From positions 744,001 to 808,000 of the forward strand of contig CAWESU010000001.1 of NCBI GenBank assembly GCA_963811805.1: DNA of 64,000 nucleotides, in the 5' to 3' direction. The position numbers and the translations under genes are program-made. Below are positions 57,390-64,000 of this stretch, in pieces. Below the pieces are notes generated by a model. The model did not search any database. It saw nothing but the letters and a program-made list of their open reading frames with translations, and was not told where the DNA came from. Position 1 is the stretch's first letter; every line of letters begins with the position of its first letter. Source of the DNA: DAHUXN01 sp963811805 (lineage in GTDB: Bacteria; Acidobacteriota; Terriglobia; Acidiferrales; UBA7541).

Positions 57390-58070
57390 TCAGTTGGGAA
57401 GTTGGGCTTCCTGGAAGCGCATAACAATGAGATCGGCACGCCGCCGCACGCCATGCTTGGCCAGGAGGTTCGAGACGTGGAACTTTACGGTGCGCTCGGA
57501 GATGTTGAGCTGGCTGGCAATTTCCTTGTTGGATAGATTTCGCAGAAGCGACTCCAGGACTTCGCGTTCGCGGCGGCTCAAGGTGCCGGGAGTCTTGTTT
57601 CGGGACATACTCGACTTGCGCGAGCCGATAATCGATTCGACGAAGCGAGAGAGCACGGACCGAGGGACCCAATAGCCTCCCGCAGCGACCAATGGCAAGG
57701 CGTCCTGCCACTGCTTGGTGGCTTGACCGTACGCCAGCAGCCCTTTGACGCCGAGACGGAGAAATTCGAAGGCGGAGGCATCATTGTGCTTCGAGGCAAG
57801 AACCAGCACGCGGGCTTTGGCGTTGCTCTCCAGTATGCTTTCGATGAGAGCATGGATCACCTGCGTGGAAGCCTGGCCGTCGATGACGTATACCGGCGAC
57901 CTCGGAATGGCCAGCTGCTTGATTTCCGAAGGGACTGAAGAGGTTAATTGTCGAAAGGATATCTGAAAGGCGTTCTCCGGCAACACACGCTCGAATTCGG
58001 AGCGCACCAGCGGGTGCGGCGAAAGAAGACACACCTTCAAGCGATGTGGGCGGGAGTTACGTGACATCAC
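57390..58070 (-). CDS. NarL/FixJ-type LuxR regulator with degenerate receiver
   Basis: A 226-residue protein. C-terminal GerE HTH is LSRREREVLESLLRNLSNKE, then RTVKFHVSNLLAKHGV. The N-terminal 120 residues follow the receiver fold, with VYVIDGQ where the phospho-Asp would lie, but the acidic pair of the usual VDDHPLVR is replaced in LLSPHPLVR. Phosphorylation is therefore doubtful. Located between the di-heme gene and sugar-nucleotide genes. Its 3' end has two decayed copies nearby. Confidence 0.87.
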   Translation of the reverse strand: MMSRNSRPHRLKVCLLSPHPLVRSEFERVLPENAFQISFRQLTSSVPSEIKQLAIPRSPVYVIDGQASTQVIHALIESILESNAKARVLVLASKHNDASAFEFLRLGVKGLLAYGQATKQWQDALPLVAAGGYWVPRSVLSRFVESIIGSRKSSMSRNKTPGTLSRREREVLESLLRNLSNKEIASQLNISERTVKFHVSNLLAKHGVRRRADLIVMRFQEAQLPN

Positions 58071-58171
58071 AAATCAGGCTAGCGAATTTAACTTCAATGA
58101 GCAATAAATAGCTGGACGGCGTGTTTGGGAAAGGTCAACTCCGCGAAGACGCGATGCGAGGGCAGGAATAT

Positions 58172-59155
58172 CTAGCGCGACGCGTATCCTCGCGGAAAGC
58201 GCTGTTTCCAATTCCATCCGGTGCTAATGATTGCTTCCAAGCTGGAGAAAGCCGGCGCCCAGCCCAATTCCTTGCGAATTCTCTCGGAGCTGGCCACGAG
58301 CACGGCGGGATCGCCAGCACGGCGTGGCGCAGTCCGATAGTTGATCTTGCGGCCGGTGACCTGCGAAGCCGTCTCCATTACTTCCGTAACGGAAAACCCA
58401 TGGCCGTTTCCGATGTTGTAGATCCTGCCGACGAAGTCGGAAATACGCTCGACGGCCAAGGCATGGGCTTGCGCAATGTCCAACACGTGGACGTAGTCAC
58501 GAACGCAGGTGCCGTCGGGAGTCGGGTAGTCAGTCCCAAAGACCTGAAAGGCTTCGCGCTCGCCCGCAGCGACTTCAAGCAGAATGGGTATGACGTGCGT
58601 CTCCGGGTGGTGATCCTCGCCGCGCTTCTCCGACGCGCCCGCTGCATTGAAGTAACGCATGGTGATGTACTCGAGGCCAGAGTTCACGCGGAATTCCGCG
58701 AGCACGCGCTCAAAGAGAAGCTTCGAGGCACCGTAGGGGTTCACCGGCATGGTGCGGTGCTCTTCGGGAATGGGCGTCTTTTCGGGCTCTCCGTAGGTGG
58801 CGGCGGTGGAGGAAAAAATGAGCTTCTTGACTCCGTGGCGAAGCATGGATTCCAGCAGATTGATCCCCGCAGAGACGTTGGCGCGGTAATACCTTCCCGG
58901 CTCGCGCACGGATTCCTCGACCAGGCAGAGAGCGGCGAAGTGCATGACCGCATCGATTTTGTGCTGCCGAAATACCGCGCTCAGAGAATCCAAATCATAG
59001 AGATTGACGCGGCAGAATACCGCGCGGGCGTCGACGGCCTCCCGGTGACCTTCGGAGAGATCGTCGAGGGCAATGACGCTATGCCCGCGCTCTATCAGCG
59101 CTTCCGTACAAACGCTCCCGATGTAACCGGCGGCTCCGGTCACAAGGATTCTCAT
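58172..59155 (-). CDS. galE: UDP-glucose 4-epimerase
   Basis: A 327-residue SDR epimerase: NAD motif GAAGYIGS, active-site YGASK with upstream STAATYG, and TPDGTCVRDYVHVLD typical of GalE. It interconverts UDP-Glc and UDP-Gal for glycan synthesis. ATG 59155 is used rather than the extension to 59203. Followed upstream by another epimerase on the same strand. Confidence 0.92.
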   Translation of the reverse strand: MRILVTGAAGYIGSVCTEALIERGHSVIALDDLSEGHREAVDARAVFCRVNLYDLDSLSAVFRQHKIDAVMHFAALCLVEESVREPGRYYRANVSAGINLLESMLRHGVKKLIFSSTAATYGEPEKTPIPEEHRTMPVNPYGASKLLFERVLAEFRVNSGLEYITMRYFNAAGASEKRGEDHHPETHVIPILLEVAAGEREAFQVFGTDYPTPDGTCVRDYVHVLDIAQAHALAVERISDFVGRIYNIGNGHGFSVTEVMETASQVTGRKINYRTAPRRAGDPAVLVASSERIRKELGWAPAFSSLEAIISTGWNWKQRFPRGYASR

Positions 59156-59246
59156 AGGCACCCAGCCAAGGTGAAATCTGAAAATACCAAGCCCGAAAAG
59201 CATTGTGCGGGATCATCGAAAGCATCTGGAGCGGCGGGCCAACGAT

Positions 59247-60188
59247 TCATTTCTTCACGAATGCTTCGGAATACCACTTCCACGTACGGCGAAGGCCTTC
59301 CTCAAAATCCACGCGCGGATGATAACCGAGGACTTGCGCGGCAAGCTCGATGTCTGCCTGCGAATGTAAGATGTCGCCGACGCGCGGCCGGTCGTACTTC
59401 GCTTGGACTACTCCTCCGGTTATTTTGCCGAGGAGCGTGAGGACATCATTGAGCGAGATTCGTGCGCCGGTGCCGCCGTTGAAAACTTTGCCGGAGGCCC
59501 CGGCAGCTTCGCAAGCGCGCAAGGAGACATCCACGACGTTGTCGACATAGGTAAAATCGCGGGACTGCTCGCCATCGCCGAAAACAACGGGCGCAGAGCC
59601 CTCAATAACCGCCAGCATGAAGCGCGAAAGCACGCCGGAGTACTGCGACGTGGGATCCTGCCGAGGACCGAAGACGTTGAAATAGCGAATCGAGACGTTT
59701 TCCAGACCGTAGGCGCGACCGAATACTTGGGCGTACATTTCGCCAACAAGCTTGGTGACGCCGTAGGGAGAGATGGGACCCGTGGGCATGGATTCAACTT
59801 TGGGGAGCGTGGGGGTCTCGCCGTAGGCTGCCGAGGACGCAGCATAAACGATGCGGCGGACCTTGGCGTCGCGCGCGGCGACCAAAACATTGAGAGTGCC
59901 GTCGATATTGACGCGATTGGTCTCGATGGGATCTTTCACGGAACGCGGAACCGAAGTGCGCGCCGCCAAATGCAATACGTAGTCGGCGCCTTCGCAGGCC
60001 TCACGAGCCGCTTCCAGATCGCAGATATCCCCACGGATGAGACGTATCTTCTTACCGGCGGCCGCGAGATTTTCTTCCTTGCCCGAAGAAAAATCATCGA
60101 GCACGGTAACGTCATGTGCACGACGCAACAGTTCATCCACGATGTTCGAGCCGATGAAGCCGGCACCACCTGTCACCAGGTAGCGCAT
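59247..60188 (-). CDS. NAD-dependent nucleotide-sugar epimerase (WbpP/GalE-like)
   Basis: A 313-residue SDR protein with GGAGFIGSNIVDEL, ASSAAYGE, YGVTK and RYFNVFGPRQDP. The last phrase and pairing with a UDP-HexNAc-type dehydrogenase favour a UDP-GlcNAc(A)/GalNAc(A) 4-epimerase. Forty bases after the dehydrogenase gene, same strand, so they form an operon with galE. Exact substrate uncertain. Confidence 0.88.
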   Translation of the reverse strand: MRYLVTGGAGFIGSNIVDELLRRAHDVTVLDDFSSGKEENLAAAGKKIRLIRGDICDLEAAREACEGADYVLHLAARTSVPRSVKDPIETNRVNIDGTLNVLVAARDAKVRRIVYAASSAAYGETPTLPKVESMPTGPISPYGVTKLVGEMYAQVFGRAYGLENVSIRYFNVFGPRQDPTSQYSGVLSRFMLAVIEGSAPVVFGDGEQSRDFTYVDNVVDVSLRACEAAGASGKVFNGGTGARISLNDVLTLLGKITGGVVQAKYDRPRVGDILHSQADIELAAQVLGYHPRVDFEEGLRRTWKWYSEAFVKK

Positions 60189-60228
60189 TCCGTACCTCCT
60201 CGATGACGCATTGTTACCGCGAAGCGGT

Positions 60229-61581
60229 TCAGCAGTGGACGACCTTCTCGCGGTGCTTCTTTACATGACGCGTGGCATTGCGAGAATCGACGACAAGTTT
60301 CGCCCCATCCACGATCCTCTCATAGTCGTACGAAGAATGATCGGTAGCAATGAGAACACAATCGTAAGAAGCGAGCGATTGGGGATTGACCTCGACCGAG
60401 CGCATCTGGGAATAATCATAATGTCTCATCTTGTGCAACGACGGAAAGAACGGGTCGTTGTAATCCAGTTTCGCGCCGCGTTCAGTGAGCAGTTGCATTA
60501 ACTTCAGCGAAGGAGATTCACGCAAGTCATCGATGTCTTTTTTATAAGCCACACCGAGGAGCAGGATGCGGGCGCCCTTCAAGCTTTTCTCGCGCTCATT
60601 TAAGGCTTCGGCGACAGAATCCACCACGTGGTAGGGCATGGAGGTATTGATTTCTCCAGCGAGCTCGATGAAGCGCGCGGCGAAATCGTATTCGCGGGCC
60701 TTCCAGGAAAGATAATAGGGATCGACAGGAATGCAGTGCCCACCCAAACCCGGCCCTGGATAAAAAGGCATAAAGCCGAAAGGCTTGGTTGCCGCGCTGT
60801 CGATCACTTCCCAAATATCCATCCCCATCCTCTGGCAGAGAAGCTTCAATTCATTGACCAAGGCGATGTTCACGCAGCGGAAGATGTTTTCGAGAAGCTT
60901 GGTCATCTCGGCGACGCGAGTGGAACTCACCGGGACCACGCGGGCCACGATTTGCGCGTAGAGATTTGCGGCCGCCTGGCCGCTGGGCGGATTGATCCCG
61001 CCGACGACTTTGGGAATTTGCGAAAGGCCAAAGTGTTTGTTGCCGGGGTCTTCGCGCTCTGGCGAAAAGGCCAAATAAAAATCGGGCGGCGCAGCCTTTG
61101 GATCGCGCTCGCCCTGGATGGGACAGCGCAGTCCTCCTTGTTCGAGGATGGGCAGCACCAGTTCTTCCGTAGTCCCGGGATATGTTGTGCTCTCGAGGAC
61201 GACGAGTTGCTCGCGCTGCAAATGCGGCGCAATGGCGCGCGCGGTGTTCTCCACATAGGAAAGATCGGGCTCGCGGCGTTCATCGAGCGGAGTGGGAACG
61301 CAAATCAAGACTGCATCCATGCCACGCAATTTCACAAAGTCCGTTGTGGCGGAAAAATGCTTCGCGTGGACGTGCTTCGAGATTTCCGCCGCCGGGATAT
61401 GCTTGATGTAAGACTCGCCACGATTCAGTTTTTCGACTTTTTCGGGGTCGGTATCAAATCCCGTCACCAAATGGCCCTTGCCCGCGAAACTCAAGGCCAA
61501 GGGTAATCCTACGTATCCGCATCCTATGATCCCTATACTTAAGCTTTGCTTTGAAAAGTGCTCGGGCGTTCTATGGGTCAT
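60229..61581 (-). CDS. UDP-sugar 6-dehydrogenase (UDP-GlcNAc/ManNAc type)
   Basis: A 450-residue nucleotide-sugar dehydrogenase. GIIGCGYVGLPLAL binds NAD; the catalytic Cys is in GPGLGGHCIPVDPYYL; GVAYKKDIDDLRESPS marks the C-terminal domain. The sequence belongs with WbpA/TviB-type enzymes that make UDP-N-acetylhexosaminuronic acids. It supplies acidic sugars for the exopolysaccharide suggested by the neighbours. Confidence 0.9.
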   Translation of the reverse strand: MTHRTPEHFSKQSLSIGIIGCGYVGLPLALSFAGKGHLVTGFDTDPEKVEKLNRGESYIKHIPAAEISKHVHAKHFSATTDFVKLRGMDAVLICVPTPLDERREPDLSYVENTARAIAPHLQREQLVVLESTTYPGTTEELVLPILEQGGLRCPIQGERDPKAAPPDFYLAFSPEREDPGNKHFGLSQIPKVVGGINPPSGQAAANLYAQIVARVVPVSSTRVAEMTKLLENIFRCVNIALVNELKLLCQRMGMDIWEVIDSAATKPFGFMPFYPGPGLGGHCIPVDPYYLSWKAREYDFAARFIELAGEINTSMPYHVVDSVAEALNEREKSLKGARILLLGVAYKKDIDDLRESPSLKLMQLLTERGAKLDYNDPFFPSLHKMRHYDYSQMRSVEVNPQSLASYDCVLIATDHSSYDYERIVDGAKLVVDSRNATRHVKKHREKVVHC

Positions 61582-61922
61582 CTAATGAAGGTCTCCGTGA
61601 CCGAGACAAACCACTATGATACAGAAACGAAAACCGGAAAACGAGTCTTTCGCGGAAGCCTGCAGAAAGCCTAACCAATGGTCACGGGCGTCGCTTTCAT
61701 GGCAGCGGAGTCCCGGATCTCCAGACTCAATCCGTCCTGATGCAAGCTGGTAGTCTTGATCGCTAGAGACAGCCACCGGTGCGATGAGGCCAATATGCAG
61801 GTGAACACAGCAATCCCCGCCGCACCTGATTCAGGCGCGGCGGGGATGCTTAAACTTCGGAGGAAGCAAATCGTTCGAGGCCTTTAGCGAGCCAGCAAAC
61901 GTAGTTCTTTGGCTCCGAAATT
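61582..61922. other. Intergenic region between the PEP-CTERM and dehydrogenase genes
   Basis: A 340-base gap. A strong stem-loop lies at 61813-61847. No ORF here is convincing. Confidence 0.4.
61813..61847 (-). terminator. Strong stem-loop downstream of the PEP-CTERM gene
   Basis: An 11-base perfect stem, ATCCCCGCCGC paired with GCGGCGGGGAT, with a 13-base loop that is itself partly symmetric. It lies about 75 bases after the PEP-CTERM stop. There is no T-tract, so it may act as a 3' end stabiliser or a Rho-assisted terminator. Confidence 0.55.
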
Positions 61923-62465
61923 CTAGTTGGACAAACGACGGCGAACCGCTGCGCCCATACCCAGCAAGCCAGTGCCGAGAAGCAGCAAGCTAGCAGGCTC
62001 TGGAGTTTCAACTGCGCTGTCGACACTGATAGCGGCGTTGCCGTTACTGGTGTCAAACGAAACTAAGCTCGCAGCGGCTTGACCTTCCCCTGTCCAGTTC
62101 ACCTCGAATGCCACATACGTGCCGCTATGGGATACGCTGCCAGCGACGATCGTGCCGTTCAGCGAGAAGCTTCCTCCACCGGACACGTCCGACAAACTAG
62201 CCGTTCCGGCCAAGGTGTTAAACGCCAGGTCGAACCCGTAGCTGACCTGGCTCGTACCACCAAGATACCACGCCGGTCCTGTCGTGAGCCCACCAATTCC
62301 GGTCGTGGAGTAGTTTCCGCCGCTAGAACTCACCGTGCCAGTACAAGTGGTAGGCGAGCCTCCACAACTGAAGTCTTGTATGGACGCGTTAGCCTGCGGC
62401 GCATACATGGCCAATGCCAGTAGGCAAAGCGCCGGAAGTACGTACTTACTCAGAATTTTCAGCAT
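61923..62465 (-). CDS. PEP-CTERM sorting-domain protein
   Basis: A 180-residue exported protein. It has a signal peptide (1-28), a beta-rich Ser/Gly/Thr-rich body with a possible disulfide, and a C-terminal tag TPEPASLLLLGTGLLG followed by RRR. That is the PEP motif, membrane segment and basic tail recognised by exosortase. The RBS AAGGAGG is excellent. Upstream is a sigma-54-like promoter. It is likely a surface or matrix protein secreted with the exopolysaccharide. Confidence 0.93.
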   Translation of the reverse strand: MLKILSKYVLPALCLLALAMYAPQANASIQDFSCGGSPTTCTGTVSSSGGNYSTTGIGGLTTGPAWYLGGTSQVSYGFDLAFNTLAGTASLSDVSGGGSFSLNGTIVAGSVSHSGTYVAFEVNWTGEGQAAASLVSFDTSNGNAAISVDSAVETPEPASLLLLGTGLLGMGAAVRRRLSN

Positions 62466-62512
62466 TCACTTCCTCCTTGAAAGTCCTACCCCCCAGAATC
62501 CCACCAGTTATG

Positions 62513-62529
62513 TGCACGCAGTCTGCCAA
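62513..62529 (-). promoter_or_regulatory. Sigma-54-type promoter of the PEP-CTERM gene
   Basis: On the minus strand TTGGCAGACTGCGTGCA matches the RpoN consensus (TGGCAC-N5-TTGC) with the invariant GG and GC ten bases apart. Transcription would start near 62503, leaving a leader of about 38 bases. PEP-CTERM genes in other bacteria are known to be under PrsK/PrsR and RpoN control. Confidence 0.6.
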
Positions 62530-62803
62530 AACCAGAGGCTTGAGAAGAATTATAGACATCCCGTAACGCGCTCATTACAGGGTATATAATGTAGTCTGTC
62601 CTATGCTATTGGAAGCTGGAAGGGATTGGCCGCCAATCCAGACTGCATTTCTCTTGGATTTAGTTGCAAGGAATTGCATATCGCCGTCAGGTATGTGACT
62701 GGGAGGTTTTGACCCCACACGTCGCGGAAAGTCGTGCCCGGATAATCAAGATCAACAGCTGCCAAGGTGCGCGCAAATAGAGCTCCCTGCCCTGCAGGTT
62801 TGG

Positions 62804-64000
62804 CTATTGCGAAAGGGCCTTGCGCGCTTGCTCTGCATCTTGGCTATCCAGCTTCATCTGCAGTGCGGCTTGGAGCTGCGCTCTGCCTTCGCTCTTCTGA
62901 CCGTCCGCAACTAACACCATGCCAAGGTGATAGTGGAACTGAGCTGAATCGGGCGTCCTCTTCACGCAATCCTGAAGCAAAGGAAGAGCCTGGGCATACT
63001 CGCCCCTACGAAACATTACCCAGGCAAGGGTGTCTGAAAAACTGGGTATTTCGGGCTGCTCGGACTTAGCCTTTTGGGCCAGGCCGAGTGCGATATCCAA
63101 ATTCTGCCCTTGCTCGGCGTAAATCCAGGCCAAATTGTTGGCCGCCACCGCGAAATTGGGATCGATACTCAGCGCTCTCTGGAACTCGCTGATCGCCTTG
63201 GACATGTCGCCTTGGGCCATATAGATATTGCCAACGACCGCAACCAGCGGCGCCGATGGCGGACCCAAGGTTATCGCTTGGTCGTAGGCCTGCATCGCGG
63301 CACTATTGTTTCCCAGATTTCGATAGACTAGACCCATCTGCATGTATTCGTCCACGTCGGGTTTGAGTCTGATGGCCGCCTGGACTTCCGAAAGCGCCGC
63401 TGAATTATTCTTCTCGATCACATAAATCTTGCTCATCATGAGGTGAGCATCCGGGTCATTTGGGTTTTGAACCAAGAACTGTTGAACCAGCGCGCTTGCT
63501 TTCGGCTCCTGTTTTTGTGACAGCAGAAAGCTGGCATAGTCACCCAAGATCTCGGTATCCTTAGGGGCAGCCTGCATGGCGCTCTTAAATTCTGTCTCCG
63601 CTTCCGGGAATTTCTTTTCAGCACCATAGAGAGAACCGAGTCGAGCGTGGACCAGTGGACTGTTCGGAGCAAGTTTCTCGGCGGTAGTGAATTGGTCTGC
63701 CGCTTGGCTTACTTGTCCGAGCCCCAAGAGGATTTGGCCCAGCATGAGATGCGTGGCCGGATTTGCATGGTGTTCTTCGTCGTCGAGTTCCTGCGCATAG
63801 AGCTGTGCCACGGTGTATTTCTGCTGCTTGAAATTCAACTCCACGAGTTTATTCAACGCGTCCGGGTTTCCTGGAGCGACACGCAGGGTCTGCTGGAGTT
63901 CGCTATTGGCTTGGGCCATGTCGTTACTCTGCGAATAAGCCATCGCCAAATAAAAATGAGCCTGGGCAGAATCCGCTGCATCGGCCGCGACCTTTTGGAG
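62804..64000 (-). CDS. TPR-repeat protein, C-terminal part (PrsT-like)
   Basis: An open frame of about 398 codons that continues past the right edge without a start. It is a chain of about eleven TPR units (AHFYLAMAYSQSNDMAQANS, PDALNKLVELNFKQQKY, and so on) ending RKALSQ. Long TPR proteins called PrsT sit in exosortase (XrtA) loci; the adjacent PEP-CTERM gene supports this, but the N-terminus is not visible. It could also be another TPR scaffold. Confidence 0.8.
   Translation of the reverse strand, partial: LQKVAADAADSAQAHFYLAMAYSQSNDMAQANSELQQTLRVAPGNPDALNKLVELNFKQQKYTVAQLYAQELDDEEHHANPATHLMLGQILLGLGQVSQAADQFTTAEKLAPNSPLVHARLGSLYGAEKKFPEAETEFKSAMQAAPKDTEILGDYASFLLSQKQEPKASALVQQFLVQNPNDPDAHLMMSKIYVIEKNNSAALSEVQAAIRLKPDVDEYMQMGLVYRNLGNNSAAMQAYDQAITLGPPSAPLVAVVGNIYMAQGDMSKAISEFQRALSIDPNFAVAANNLAWIYAEQGQNLDIALGLAQKAKSEQPEIPSFSDTLAWVMFRRGEYAQALPLLQDCVKRTPDSAQFHYHLGMVLVADGQKSEGRAQLQAALQMKLDSQDAEQARKALSQ

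Noticed and set aside
58121..59440. 439-codon plus-strand frame opposite galE
   Set aside because: Antisense shadow of galE; no domain-like sequence.

Overview
The window looks like a piece of a soil-type Acidobacteriota chromosome. This is inferred from the gene content: futalosine-type menaquinone genes, a PEP-CTERM/exopolysaccharide region, orphan RHS/YD-repeat debris, many GTG/TTG starts, and core genes typical of that phylum. No rRNA or other taxonomic marker is present, so the assignment is tentative.

Region 1 (1-8.4 kb) is the end of an integrative mobilizable or conjugative element. It carries a MobF relaxase, a VirD4/TraD-like coupling protein, a small MobC-like accessory protein, a possible oriT, a divergent gene with its own promoter and palindromic operator, a small excisionase-like HTH protein, and a tyrosine integrase that abuts the 3' end of a tRNA-Ala(TGC) gene. 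Region 2 (8.5-14.6 kb) lies on the other side of the same tRNA. It holds a second tyrosine integrase pointing at the tRNA, an RHS fragment, an IS256-family element, the first ~55 codons of a NurA-like nuclease gene cut by that IS, and a complete HerA-like ATPase.

Region 3 (14.9-42.6 kb) is mainly chromosomal housekeeping: ubiX-ubiA(mqnP)-mqnE, a hydrolase, two glycosyltransferases, efp, purB, a LuxR-type regulator, an MBL hydrolase, an M16 peptidase, a cysteine dioxygenase, rlmN, pgeF, acpS, mtaB, metH, and a three-gene polysaccharide operon (GT2-PilZ synthase, TPR/beta-barrel protein, GT-C enzyme).

Region 4 (42.9-55.6 kb) is an accessory island: an orphan HipB-like regulator with a perfect operator palindrome, a Phd/PIN toxin-antitoxin pair, a small KGGK-rich protein, and a compact nonribosomal peptide cluster. 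The cluster is A(Leu)-T, cytochrome P450, C-A-T-TE and a Sfp-type PPTase in one operon, plus a neighbouring FAD oxidoreductase. The architecture suggests hydroxylation of carrier-bound leucine followed by condensation with a second amino acid. The island is bracketed by two decayed copies of the 3' end of a luxR gene, and an intact copy stands nearby at 57.4-58.1 kb.

Region 5 (55.8-64 kb) has a di-heme DUF1111 protein, the intact LuxR regulator, three nucleotide-sugar genes (galE, a second epimerase, a UDP-sugar 6-dehydrogenase), a PEP-CTERM protein with a sigma-54-like promoter, and the C-terminal part of a long TPR protein. Together these look like the edge of an exosortase/exopolysaccharide locus that continues to the right.
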